Shown in pieces: positions 9,217-18,769 of a DNA stretch of 64,000 nucleotides. The notes beneath the pieces were generated by a model that saw nothing but the letters and a program-made list of their open reading frames with translations, made no database searches and was not told the origin of the DNA. Location of the stretch: contig NZ_CP075169.1 of assembly GCF_016865525.2 (NCBI RefSeq), forward strand, positions 124,001 through 188,000, read 5' to 3'. Position 1 is the stretch's first letter; the number at the start of each line of letters is the position of its first letter. The translations under genes were made by a program, and so were the position numbers. The stretch is from Sodalis ligni. Lineage in GTDB: Bacteria; Pseudomonadota; Gammaproteobacteria; Enterobacterales; Enterobacteriaceae.

Positions 9217-9699
9217 GGCTTCTCCTTGAAAATTGTTGCTGTCCTGAAATAGTGCCATGCACACCCTGTTTAAATGCTCAATCAATTTGAATTGTTAACC
9301 CCATTCACTGTAATCAATAAGCTTTTACTAAATTAACAAAATAATTAATTAAAAAAGTTATTTGCGATTTAATTGTAAATACGAAGATAATATCTATGGT
9401 CTAAATATATTTAGACGCGACTAAATTGGAAAAATCGTAAAATGATGAGTTATTTTTTCCATCTATTATCATAAGAAAAAACGACAGTAACCCAGCGCGC
9501 CTGTCACTTGAAACCTGATGGGTATATTTGAGGGGCGGCAATGGTGGATGACATCTCATCCGTTGTGAATTAATACACCTAAATGGCTGCGTTATAATGG
9601 CTTAACGCTACAGCGCGGGCGAAGGTAACCAGAATGTTCCGCCGCGTCTCGTGCAAAAGGCGCGACGGAATAACCGGCTGGGGTCGACGAAGCGGGGAC
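9217..9699. promoter_or_regulatory. AT-rich intergenic region upstream of the permease
   Basis: 483 bp with no convincing gene. The permease promoter should lie here, reading leftward. A perfect 18-bp palindrome, gtctaaatatatttagac, occupies 9399-9416 and is a candidate operator. The downstream end of kdgK borders the region at 9700; no clear terminator for kdgK was found. Confidence 0.45.
9399..9416. promoter_or_regulatory. Perfect 18-bp palindrome, candidate operator
   Basis: gtctaaatatatttagac is self-complementary over its full length and lies 183 bp upstream of the CodB-like permease start in an AT-rich gap. No loop separates the arms, so a dimeric-regulator binding site is more likely than an RNA hairpin. 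The regulator is unknown. Confidence 0.4.
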
Positions 9700-10632
9700 T
9701 CAGCGCGGCATGGCTTCCCGGGGAATAATGGCGCCCCGGTATTGAATCACCGTGCCGGCGGTGAGATGGCCGCATTTGGCCGCCGCCTCGGCATCGCCGC
9801 CGGTCAGCCGCACCGCCAGGTAGCCCGCGCTGAACGAGTCTCCCGCCGCGGTGGTATCAACCACTTTTTCCTTCGGTAATTTTACGGCCGGTACGTCCAG
9901 CAGTTCACCGGCTTCGGTGGAGACCAGACAGGATTCGGCGCCGCGTTTGATCACGATTTCCCGCACGCCCCATTGGCGGGTGCGTGCGAGCACGTCGTCA
10001 ACGCTGTGTCTTCCCCACAGCATGTCCTCATCGTCCAGCGTCAGAAAGGCGATATCGGTACAGGACAGGATATTTCGGTAAGCCGCCTGGGTTTCTTCTT
10101 TGCTTTGCCACAGGCGCGGACGATAATTGTTGTCAAAAATCACTTTGCCGCCCTTGTCACGGCAGGCTTTTAACAAAGCCAGCAACCGTTCCCGGCTTTT
10201 CGCGCTTAAAATGGCGATACTGATGCCGCTGAGATAAAGATAATCAAATTCGGCCAACTGCCGGCATATACGCTCGGAATCGTCGCTTTCAAGCCAATAA
10301 CGGGCGGCGGCTTCATTGCGCCAGTAATAGAAGGTGCGCTCGCCGGTTTCATCCGTCTCGATATAGTATAAACCGGGCAAACGGTTATCCATTCGCTGAA
10401 TCAAATCGGTTTGCACGCCTTCCCGCCGCCAGGCGCCCAGCATTTCCTCGCTGAAATTATCGGTACCCAGCGCGGTGACATAATGTACGCCGAGGGTTTC
10501 CGGCTTCACCAGCCGGGATAAATAGACCGAGGTATTCAGCGTATCGCCGCCGAAGCCGCGCTTCACATCGGTCCCTTTTTGGGACAGTTCAATCATGCAT
10601 TCGCCGATGACGGCAATGTTTTGGGTTGTCAT
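9700..10632 (-). CDS. kdgK: 2-dehydro-3-deoxygluconokinase KdgK
   Basis: 310-residue PfkB/ribokinase-family sugar kinase that phosphorylates 2-keto-3-deoxygluconate (KDG) to KDPG, feeding the Entner-Doudoroff aldolase during pectin and hexuronate catabolism. It matches E. coli KdgK almost throughout: IGECMIEL at the N-terminus, KRGFGGDTLNTSVYLSR for sugar binding, and the PfkB signature DTTAAGDSFSAGYLA with the catalytic Asp near the C-terminus. The start is the ATG at 10632 (MTTQNIAVIGE); a longer in-frame reading to 10707 only adds an unconserved 25-residue leader. It is divergent from yhjG with a KdgR-like box in the spacer. Confidence 0.95.
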   Translation of the reverse strand: MTTQNIAVIGECMIELSQKGTDVKRGFGGDTLNTSVYLSRLVKPETLGVHYVTALGTDNFSEEMLGAWRREGVQTDLIQRMDNRLPGLYYIETDETGERTFYYWRNEAAARYWLESDDSERICRQLAEFDYLYLSGISIAILSAKSRERLLALLKACRDKGGKVIFDNNYRPRLWQSKEETQAAYRNILSCTDIAFLTLDDEDMLWGRHSVDDVLARTRQWGVREIVIKRGAESCLVSTEAGELLDVPAVKLPKEKVVDTTAAGDSFSAGYLAVRLTGGDAEAAAKCGHLTAGTVIQYRGAIIPREAMPR

Positions 10633-10712
10633 TAACTGCGACCTGTATGAGTAAAAAAGAATGGATAACAATATAGCTAGTCTCAACAGATTGGTTGGTA
10701 CAGTCAATAGCC

Positions 10713-10731
10713 GATGAAACGTTGTTTTAAT
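10713..10731. promoter_or_regulatory. Possible KdgR operator upstream of kdgK
   Basis: gatgaaacgttgttttaat, 80 bp upstream of the kdgK start, has two inverted half-sites (TGAAAC and GTTTTA) like the boxes bound by the IclR-family pectin repressor KdgR. The functional link to kdgK is known in enterobacteria. This assignment is by pattern only. Confidence 0.4.
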
Positions 10732-10863
10732 TTTTCATGACCTGGATCGTCTCCCGTCCAAATGCCCATCGGCGGCAAACGCCATGCCAAAACGGCGGGG
10801 CGGACCGGAAATCCTCGACTATGATTAATGTTACAAAGACGCTTGTGGAGGGACGAAACAATC

Positions 10864-13066
10864 ATGACACTGACCAAAAAAGCGATCGGTGGGACAGTAT
10901 TGTTTCTGCTATTGGTAATCGTTGCCCTAATCATTTTTATCGCGACATTTGATCTCAATCGCCTAAAACCAACCATCAATGAAAAAGTGACCGCCGAGCT
11001 GCACCGCCCCTTTGCCATTAACGGCGACCTGGGCGTGCAATGGATGCGCCAACCGGACCAGGCGGGCTGGCGCTCCTGGGTCCCTTGGCCGCATCTCCAT
11101 GCCGAAGACGTGGTCTTGGGCAACCCGCCCGAGGTTCCCGGCGACTATACCGCCCGGATAAAAAGGGTGGAGGCCAGCATTTCACCGCTTGCATTGTTGC
11201 ATAGGGAAGTTTATCTGCCCCGCATTACGCTGGTTGAACCCGATGCCGCGCTAAAGCGTCTACAAAATGGTAAGAATAACTGGACCTTTAATCTGGCTAA
11301 CAGCGATCAGCCGCAGCAGGGCACTCCGCCTTCCCCCTGGTCGTTCAAGGTGGACGATATCGCTTTTGACCAGGGAAAAATCGGTTTTCAGGATCCCATC
11401 ACCAAAGCCGACGTGCAGGTTCTGGTGAACCCGCTGGGCAAGCCGGTACCGTTCGCCGAGCTGGCCGGCGGCGAGGAGAAAGCCACCGGTACCGCTTCTC
11501 AGAATGCGACTGAAACCTCTTCGAAGAAAACCGCCGGAACCACGTCGAAGGAAACTACCGGAACCACGTCGAAGGAAACCCGGAACCACGTCGAAGGAAA
11601 CCGCCGGAACCACGTCGACGGAAAGCGCCGGTACCGCTTCGCAGAAAACCGATGATTATGTGTTCGGGTGGAAAGTCAGCGGTAAATACAACAATGAACC
11701 CTTGAAGGGGGACGGAAAAATCGGCGGCATGCTGGCCCTGCGCAGCAGCAACCGACCGTTCCCGCTGCAGGCGGATGTCAGCTCCGGCTCTACCCGGGTG
11801 GTGCTGGCGGGAACCCTGCAAGACCCCATGAATTTGGGCGGTTTGGATTTGCGGCTGAAATTGGCCGGCGACAGCCTGGGGGATCTCCACGGCCTTACCG
11901 GTGTCGTGTTGCCGGACACGCCGCCTTACTCCACCGACGGCCATTTGATTGCCCGTTTCCAGGAGAAAGCGGGTAACCGTTTCCGCTATGAAAAATTCAA
12001 CGGCAAAATCGGCCAAAGCGATATACACGGTACGCTGGAATATATACAGGGTAAACCGCGTCCTTCGCTGAGCGGCGAAGTGGAGTCCAATCAGCTGCGT
12101 TTTGCTGATTTGGGCCCGTTGATTGGCGCCGATTCCGGTACCGCCGGCAAGAAACAACAGGCCAAGACCAATTCAATCCAGCCGCCGGATAAAGTCCTGC
12201 CGTACGATAAATTCGATACCGACAAATGGAGCACCATGGATGCGGACGTGACTTTTAGTGGTAAACGCATCGAACATGGCAAATCCCTGCCCATCAGCGA
12301 TCTGTTTACCCACGTCAAACTGGACGACGGCGTGCTGCTGCTGGACCCGCTGCGCTTTGGCATGGCAAGGGGCAACCTGAACTCCACCATACGGCTGGAA
12401 GGCAACCAGAAGCCCATGCGCGGCCGGGCCGACCTGCATGCGCGCAAACTCCAGCTTAAAGCGCTGTTCCCGGATGTGGCGGCGATGCGCAGCAGCATGG
12501 GGCAGTTAAACGGCGATGCGCAGTTCACCGGCACCGGTAATTCGGTGGCGGCCCTGCTGGGCAGCAGCAACGGTGAATTACGCATACTGATGAATGACGG
12601 CGTTATCAGCCGCAACCTGATGGAAATCGCTGGTCTGAACGTCGGCAACTACGTGGTGGGCAAGCTGTTCGGCGATGATCAGGTGAAGATCAACTGCGCG
12701 GCGGCGGATCTCGGCGTACGCAACGGATTAGCCACCCCGAAGGTATTCGTTTTCGATACTGAAAACGCGGTGATCAAAATCGACGGCACCACCAACTTCG
12801 CCACTGAGCGGCTGGATCTCTCCATTAACCCTGACAGTAAAGGGATGCGAATCGTGACGCTGCGTTCACCGCTGTATGTGCGCGGGACCTTCAAACATCC
12901 GGATGCCGGAGTGAAACCCGGCCCGCTGATTGCCCGCGGCGCGGCGGCGGTGGCCCTGGGGGCGGTATTGGCCCCGGCGGCGGCGCTGCTGGCGCTGATC
13001 TCCCCCAGCGGCGGCGAGGAGAACCAGTGCGGACCGATATTGCAGGAAATGAAAAACAGTAAATAA
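10864..13066 (+). pseudogene. yhjG: AsmA-family protein YhjG, frameshifted in an internal repeat
   Basis: Large AsmA-type inner-membrane-anchored protein with a periplasmic domain; this family is implicated in envelope or lipid homeostasis. The ATG at 10864 follows GGAGGG and gives an N-terminal anchor (about 10-28), FDLNRLKP and a periplasmic AsmA N-domain. At about residue 209 a run of 8-residue Thr/Ser/Lys-rich repeats begins. The fourth 24-nt unit is only 22 nt long (11560-11581), which shifts frame and ends translation at 11655. The remainder, from DDYVFGWKVSG to the stop at 13066, continues in another frame with normal AsmA sequence. With 2 nt restored the product would be about 734 aa, against about 690 in E. 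coli. It is either a real lesion, slippage-type variation or a sequence error. Confidence 0.85.
11488..11653 (+). repeat. Seven 24-bp tandem repeats encoding GTTSKETA-like octapeptides in yhjG
   Basis: Units begin at 11488, 11512, 11536, 11560, 11582, 11606 and 11630. Units 3 to 6 are closest, sharing ggaaccacgtcgaaggaaa with small changes. All are 24 nt except the unit at 11560, which is 22 nt and causes the frameshift. The translated units read GTASQNAT, ETSSKKTA, GTTSKETT, GTTSKET(A), GTTSKETA, GTTSTESA, GTASQKTD. Confidence 0.92.
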
Positions 13067-13072
13067 GAGCCG

Positions 13073-13852
13073 CTAATGACGCAAAATAGCGCAGCTGTGG
13101 TCCTGGATTTCCTCGGTAGAGGCATTATCGAAGTGCAGCAGACTGCGCTGGTTGGCCAACAGCGCAAAGGATCCATCCGGCAACTGCGCCAGCGCCAAAC
13201 CAAAGTGCCCCATATTGCCGGCGGCGCCGGGAACCTCCCGCGCCAGGGTGATAAACGGGCTTTGCTCCGCCAGACCGGCGGCGGTGATGCGTTTGGCCAG
13301 GTAGGAATGACCCATCACCGCGGCGGGCAGCGGTTGCCAGGCTGAACCTATGCTGCCGGCTTCATCATCCAGCTGCCGGCGCACTTCGGGGCGCAGGCAG
13401 GAGATATGGATATGCAGCTGGTTTTGCGTCCGTGCGGAGGGTGAATTGATCGCCAGCGCCAAGGCCCGGTCGGGAACCGGCGCGCCGGCTTTTTCCGTCA
13501 GGTATTGCCGGGCTTGCCAGGCGTGATAAAAAAAGTTGGGCGTTTTTTCGTTCAACAGCACCGGACTTTCGATACCGACTATTTTTTCCACGGGAATCAG
13601 CAAAAATTGCAGCGGGCCTTCAAGGTCTTTTAGTACCGTATACCCCGCATCCAGATTCACTTCGCGACAGGGATCCGGCCGGTCGAGCTGCTGCTGGTGG
13701 GGTATGCACTTCTGGCTGACTATCTGCCACAGGGCATCGGGATTGCCGGCCGCCGCCACGTGGCGATAGTAATAGAAACCGCTGGATGCGGCGATGGCCA
13801 CCGCGGCAAAAAACAGGATAAAGGGGTTGTGGCCCCAGCGCCATTTCATCAT
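13073..13852 (-). CDS. cdh: CDP-diacylglycerol diphosphatase Cdh
   Basis: 259-residue enzyme that hydrolyses CDP-diacylglycerol to phosphatidate and CMP at the inner membrane. It has an N-terminal membrane anchor (FILFFAAVAIAASSGFYYY). The conserved GYTVLKDLEGPLQFLLIP, SPVLL and TPNFFYHAWQAR stretches are present, as is the histidine-triad-like catalytic motif NQLHIHISC, and the C-terminal ASTEEIQDHSCAILR ends like E. coli Cdh. Two adjacent ATGs (13852 and 13849) are possible starts. It converges with yhjG, the two stops only 6 nt apart, so the genes share their 3' boundary. Confidence 0.93.
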   Translation of the reverse strand: MMKWRWGHNPFILFFAAVAIAASSGFYYYRHVAAAGNPDALWQIVSQKCIPHQQQLDRPDPCREVNLDAGYTVLKDLEGPLQFLLIPVEKIVGIESPVLLNEKTPNFFYHAWQARQYLTEKAGAPVPDRALALAINSPSARTQNQLHIHISCLRPEVRRQLDDEAGSIGSAWQPLPAAVMGHSYLAKRITAAGLAEQSPFITLAREVPGAAGNMGHFGLALAQLPDGSFALLANQRSLLHFDNASTEEIQDHSCAILRH

Positions 13853-13918
13853 GAGTTATTCTCTGAGCGGGCTCCGAACGAACCGGATGACACGTCTTCC
13901 CGGCTGTTCTTATTCTAA

Positions 13919-13947
13919 CGGACCGGCGGAATACATTCGCCGGTCCG
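13919..13947 (-). terminator. Hairpin terminator downstream of yhjE
   Basis: Arms cggaccggcg (13919-13928) and cgccggtccg (13938-13947) form a perfect 10-bp GC-rich stem with a 9-nt loop, 31 bp beyond the yhjE stop and before cdh on the same strand. The following tail on the minus strand is only moderately T-rich. Confidence 0.65.
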
Positions 13948-13978
13948 CTTATCCTACGCTGTTTTAAATGAGAAATTA

Positions 13979-15295
13979 TTACAATGCCAGATGACGGGTC
14001 TCGTGGGTGGCCAATAGCGCCAGCAGCGTCAGGACCGCCATGGAAGCCAGATAAATCCCCACATAGAATAGGCCATAATGGACCGTTAGCCAGGCGGCGA
14101 TATAAGGGGCGACCGAGGCGCCGATAATGGACGCGACGTTATAGGAAAACGATGCGCCGGTATAGCGGACCTCCGTTGGGAACAGCTCAGGCAGTAATGC
14201 GCCCATGGGGCCGAATGTCAAACCCATCACAATAAAACCGCACAGCAGGAAGGCCATCACCAGCCAGGTCTCGCCGGAGCCGAGCATAAATGGAAAGACC
14301 AGCGCGAAAGCGATAATGGCCAGGGTAATGACTATCATGGTCTTGCGGCGGCCGAAGCTGTCGGCCAGTTGCCCGGAAACCGGCACCAGCAAGCCGAAAC
14401 CGACGACCCCCACCATCAGCATCAGCAGGAAATCATTACGGGAAATGCCCAGGCCCAGCGGCTTGGGCGCGGTGCCGTAGGTTAATGAATAGACGGTCAT
14501 AATGTAAAACAGGGTATAGGTGGCCACCATGATAAAGGTGCCCAGAACCGTGGCTTTCAAATGCTTGCCGAGCAGGGTGCCGATGGGCATGCGCACCTGG
14601 GCTTTCGCCAGGGCGATTTTGGCGAATACCGGAGTCTCGTGCAGCGATATCCGCACATACAGGCCGATGATCACCAACACCGCCGACAGGATAAACGGCA
14701 CGCGCCATCCCCAGCTCAGGAACTGTTCGTCCGTAAGCCCCCAGGAGAGCAATAAGAATATGCCGTTGGCAAAAAAGAAGCCGATAGGCGCCCCCAGTTG
14801 CGGGAAGGAACCATACAGCGCCCGCCGGTGCGCCGGGGCGTTTTCGGTGGCCAGCAGCGCCGCGCCGCCCCATTCGCCTCCCAGCCCAAGCCCCTGGCCG
14901 AACCGCGCCAGGGCCAGCAGTATCGGCGCCAGGATACCGAGGGTGTGATAACCCGGCAGCAGCCCGATAACCACCGTCGATATGCCCATGGTCAGCAGCG
15001 AAGCCACCAACGTGACCTTGCGCCCGAGCCTGTCGCCGAAATGACCGAACAGCGCCGATCCGATGGGCCGGGCGACAAATGCCAGGGCGAAGGTGGCCAG
15101 CGACTGAAGCGTGGCGGCGGCGGCATCCCCGGGCGGAAAAAAGATATGCGGGAAGACTATAACCGCGGCGGTGGCATAGATGTAAAAATCGAAAAATTCG
15201 ATGGCGGTGCCGATTAACGACGCCACAAGGACTTTGCCCCGTGAATTGGTCGGGACGGTATCGGAATCAAGGACGGGCGCGATGGTGGACTGCAT
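13979..15295 (-). CDS. yhjE: MFS transporter YhjE (metabolite:H+ symporter type)
   Basis: 438-residue, 12-helix major facilitator of the metabolite:H+ symporter (MHS) family, aligned with E. coli YhjE over its whole length. The block KVLVASLIGTAIEFFDFYIYA opens the first helix. The MFS signature GHFGDRLGRK follows helix 2, RFGQGLGLGGEWGGAA marks helix 4, and LPELFPTEVRYTGASFSYN the last third. Substrate is unknown in E. coli; relatives carry carboxylates or osmolytes. The start ATG at 15295 has only a weak Shine-Dalgarno. It lies between cdh and yhjD, the backbone order. No lesion. Confidence 0.93.
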   Translation of the reverse strand: MQSTIAPVLDSDTVPTNSRGKVLVASLIGTAIEFFDFYIYATAAVIVFPHIFFPPGDAAAATLQSLATFALAFVARPIGSALFGHFGDRLGRKVTLVASLLTMGISTVVIGLLPGYHTLGILAPILLALARFGQGLGLGGEWGGAALLATENAPAHRRALYGSFPQLGAPIGFFFANGIFLLLSWGLTDEQFLSWGWRVPFILSAVLVIIGLYVRISLHETPVFAKIALAKAQVRMPIGTLLGKHLKATVLGTFIMVATYTLFYIMTVYSLTYGTAPKPLGLGISRNDFLLMLMVGVVGFGLLVPVSGQLADSFGRRKTMIVITLAIIAFALVFPFMLGSGETWLVMAFLLCGFIVMGLTFGPMGALLPELFPTEVRYTGASFSYNVASIIGASVAPYIAAWLTVHYGLFYVGIYLASMAVLTLLALLATHETRHLAL

Positions 15296-15675
15296 TATTG
15301 TTTCTTAATGATTAAATGTGTAAAAGAAAGGCATCTTAGACAGAGAAAATCTCAATTTCAATGGCGTTTTATTGACCATCGGCGGGCCGGCGGCGCCTAA
15401 AAGCAGATAATACAAGCGGACTCACTTCCCGTAGCCAATCCCTCTCGTCAAAAGGGATATCGCAGGGTTAAACCCTGGCACGCCGGCGACAGGAGACGGC
15501 GAACCGGCGTTATATGCCGGATTATGGCTGAATTTTAGGAAAACCTGGTGACAACCACTGACGTAATCGCCTATGGGTAGGGTTATGCACTGGATTTTTC
15601 TTTGTTAGTGCTATGAGATAAGGAATGGCGTCTCTTAGGCCGGCCGGACACGGGCCGCGGACGCCAAGCCAAGGC
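15296..15675. other. Intergenic region between yhjE and yhjD
   Basis: 380 bp, both flanking genes on the minus strand. The yhjE promoter should lie in its left part. No conserved open frame, hairpin terminator or recognised repeat was seen. Confidence 0.4.
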
Positions 15676-16674
15676 TTAGGTGCGAGGCCCTGGTTCCTCC
15701 TTATAGTCGGCGGTGGCAATCCAGGCGGCGCAAAAAAGCGTCAGCCGGGCAAAGAAATAGAAAAAGGCCATCAACCCCAATACCGAACCGAAAGCGGCGC
15801 CGGAAGGCGAGGTGGCCAGTTTAGGCAGCGTCAGGGTCATAATGATTTTGATGACTTCAAAACCCACCGCCGCCAGCAGCGTTCCGCGAAAGATAGCCTT
15901 GCTATGGGGCCGGTGGCGGGGAATTATCCAAAATATCCACAAAAAAAGCAGATAATTGGCCGCAATGGACACGATGAACCCGGTGGCGGTCATGGCCGGG
16001 CGCAGCCATGCAATGCCGTCCAAGCCGAGGGCGGTGACGATGCTCTGCTGGGCGGCGCCGGCAATGGAGGTCAATGACAGCGTGACGATAAGCGCCACGA
16101 TAAGACCGATCAGGGAAAGCAGGTCCCGCAGGTACTTCAGATAAAATTTCTCTTCATCCTGGGGGTTGCGCTCCCATTCATCCCGCAACTGGGCGCGGAT
16201 CGCTTCGCGCAAATTACCCATCCAGTTCAGACCGGAATACAGGGCTATCAACAGACCGGTGATGCCCACCGTGGTTCGCTGCGCCACTGCGGTTTTCACC
16301 GTGGTTTTCAACGTATCGGCCAACGTCCGGTCGCTGATACTGTCGACAATTTTATTAATCAGGTCGGTGAGAATATCGGGATTGAACGCCAGGAAAAATC
16401 CGACCCCGGCGAAAGACACCATCAGAATGGGAATCAGCGACAGGAAGGAAAAATAGGTAATCGCCGCGCCAAACTGGCTGCCCATGCGATCGTTGAATCG
16501 ATCCGCCGCCCGTAGCAGATGGGCTATCACCGGGTAATCACTTACTTTTTGGATTAAGCGACCCGATTTCAAAGCAAGTTTGTCCACCCGTTCATTGCCG
16601 GTATGGATATCGGCGAATATCTGTGGGGATTTTGATTGCCGGGCGGTGGCGGTCGTTGAGTTTTTGTCGGCCAT
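15676..16674 (-). CDS. yhjD: YihY/BrkB-family inner-membrane protein YhjD
   Basis: 332-residue polytopic membrane protein of the YihY/BrkB family, orthologous to E. coli YhjD; in E. coli a mutant allele is known as a suppressor in lipid A-precursor export backgrounds. The hydrophilic N-terminus (about 60 aa) is followed by HLLRAADRFNDRMGSQFGAAITYFSFLSLIPILM, the family hallmark, and about six membrane helices, including GLLIALYSGLNWMGNLREA. The start ATG at 16674 has AAGAGA upstream. Coding sequence is intact. Molecular function remains undefined. Confidence 0.9.
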   Translation of the reverse strand: MADKNSTTATARQSKSPQIFADIHTGNERVDKLALKSGRLIQKVSDYPVIAHLLRAADRFNDRMGSQFGAAITYFSFLSLIPILMVSFAGVGFFLAFNPDILTDLINKIVDSISDRTLADTLKTTVKTAVAQRTTVGITGLLIALYSGLNWMGNLREAIRAQLRDEWERNPQDEEKFYLKYLRDLLSLIGLIVALIVTLSLTSIAGAAQQSIVTALGLDGIAWLRPAMTATGFIVSIAANYLLFLWIFWIIPRHRPHSKAIFRGTLLAAVGFEVIKIIMTLTLPKLATSPSGAAFGSVLGLMAFFYFFARLTLFCAAWIATADYKEEPGPRT

Positions 16675-17251
16675 AAATTCTCTTATCCGCTGCGGAAACT
16701 TAACCAGATAGAATCATTATAGGAAAAAATAGCGGCAACGGGGCGTGCCGGGGGTTATCTATGCGGCTTCGCGCCAATTTACCGGTATCGTTGCCATGGC
16801 GAGCGGCCTGGGGCGCGGGAAGCCGACGCCGGAGACTGGAATCTATTCTTGATATTTTTTTAACAAAAAGGGGTAAAATCATGAAAGCGGGAATCATAAC
16901 AATCAATATTAATTTTATTTTAATGATGATGGTTTTTGATGGAATTGATTGCCAAAAATCCAATAATTCTTCTTAAATTAATAATATAGAAATAAAAGAA
17001 GTGTTAAACTTTCACTATTAACCTGGTTTTTTATTATATTAAACTAATTAATTGAATTATTATCGTACGTATGAATTAGCTGTTTTAATGCTATTGGAAA
17101 ATGTGGCGTAATCAATAAAAATTAATTTGCGATATAGCTTATTAATATGCTATCTACTATTTAGAAGTTAAAGAAAAATTGGATTGAGATCACAATTTTG
17201 ATTCTAAATATGGGATGAGGTTTTATCCATCGTGAGTTAATGGGATTAACT
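16675..17251. other. AT-rich intergenic region between yhjD and arcD
   Basis: About 580 bp, divergent. It marks a sharp drop in GC compared with yhjD. One small frame, 16881-16976, starts MKAGIITININF behind AAGGGG and could encode a 31-aa peptide, but its Ser/Asn tail and AT bias make chance likely. The arcD promoter should be in the right part. No sure ArgR or FNR site could be assigned. Confidence 0.4.
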
Positions 17252-18667
17252 ATGGCAAACACCACGGAAAATAAATTATCTATTTGGTCACTCTCCGCGT
17301 TAGTTGTGGGATCGATGGTGGGGCCGGTATTTTTCTTTACCGGCAACCTTCGGCCGTGCAACCGGTGGTTTTGGCGCCCTTATTGCCTGGGGTATCGCCG
17401 GGGAGGTATGCTGATGCTGGCATTTGTTTTCCAGTCGTTGGCTCAACGTAAACCCAATCTGGATTCCGGCGTCTTCATTTATGCAAAAGAAGGTTTCGGC
17501 GACTATTTAGGCTTTGCTTCAGCATTGGGTTTCTGGGCGGGGACCTGTATCGGCAATGTTTCCTATTTTGTATTAATCAAGTCGACGCTGGGGGCTTTTT
17601 TCCCGGTCTTCGGCAACGGTAATACCGTGTCGGCTGTGCTGGTGGCTTCAGTTATTCTGTGGGGATTTCATATATTACTTTTAAGGGGGGTAAAAAGCGC
17701 GGCGTCAATAAATACAATTGCCACTTTTGCCAAGATTGTTCCCATATTCTGCTTTATTATCATATTGATTATAGCTTTTGATCACAACCTTTTCGTTCTT
17801 AATTTCCATGGAGGAACCGATCCTGCTAATGCCGGTGTCCTGGCGCATCTGAATGATTACGGTTATGCCGGCCACGCGGCGCTGGCCATTACGTCGGCGG
17901 CGGGAACGGAATCCCTCTTTTCCCAGGTCCGCAGTACCATGCTGGTGACGGTATTTGTGTTCTTGGGTATTGAAGGGGCCAGCGTATACTCCCGTTACGC
18001 AGAAAAACGCAGTCATATCGGCCTGGCAACGGTGGTGGGATTTATCGGCGTGCTGTGCCTGCTGATATTGGTCACCATGCTGTCCTACGGCGTCATGCCG
18101 CGGGCCGATCTGGCGGCGCTGCGGCAGCCTTCCATGGCCGTCGTGCTTGAAGCGGTGGTGGGCCGCTGGGGCTCGATATTTATCAGTATCGGTCTGCTTA
18201 TCTCAGTACTGGGCGCTTACCTTTCCTGGTCTCTGCTGGCCGCCGAAGTGTTGTTTTCCGCCGCCAGGCATCAAAGCATGCCGAGGATCTTCACCACGGA
18301 GAATAGCCGGGGCGTGCCGTCCGCCGCGGTATGGCTCACCAATATCACCATTCAGGTTTTTTTGATTTTAACCTTATTCAGCGATTATGCATTCCAACTG
18401 GCGCTTGAATTAACCAGCTCGTTAACTCTCATTCCTTATTTGCTGGTGGCGGCCTATGGTTTCAAACTGGCCTGGACCGGCGAAACCTATGAAACCATTA
18501 AACGCGGGCATAAGAAAGATCTGGTCTTTGCCATTATCGCCACTTTTTATTCTTTATTGATGCTCTATGCCGGTGGCCTGAAATATATACTACTTTCGGC
18601 CATTATTTACGGCCCTGGCTCTGTTTTATATCTCATCACCAAACGTGAACAACATGCCGTTTTTTAA
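17252..18667 (+). pseudogene. arcD: Arginine/ornithine antiporter ArcD-like, garbled TM1 region
   Basis: APC-family antiporter expected to exchange external arginine for ornithine in the arginine deiminase pathway. The frame stays open for about 471 aa and the body is normal (GMLMLAFVFQSLAQRKPNLDSG, YLGFASALGFWAGTCIGNVSYF, VFLGIEGASVYS). Between 17320 and 17403, however, the encoded residues PVFFFTGNLRPCNRWFW... are unrelated to the family. Another frame encodes the expected substrate-binding segment IFSLPATFGRATGGFG and ALIAWGIAG. Three homopolymer runs (G at 17320, T at 17330, G at 17400) each seem one base short, so the frame is lost and then regained. As written, the essential TM1 motif is destroyed. 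Start taken at ATG 17252; ATG 17240 is in frame. Confidence 0.78.
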
Positions 18668-18769
18668 TCCGGTTGAAAAATAATTTTCATCATTGTCATG
18701 CTTGCCGCCATTGTGGCGTTGTGGAGTATCGCTACGGGCATTATCACGATCTAAGCGGATGGAGCTAAT

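Noticed and set aside
15522..15719. 65-codon minus-strand frame downstream of yhjD
   Set aside because: Overlaps the yhjD end in another frame and has no conserved sequence or ribosome site.
17050..17240. Possible ArgR or FNR sites before arcD
   Set aside because: Only half-site matches (for example TGAATTATTATC and TTGAGATCACAA); neither fits the full palindromic consensus.
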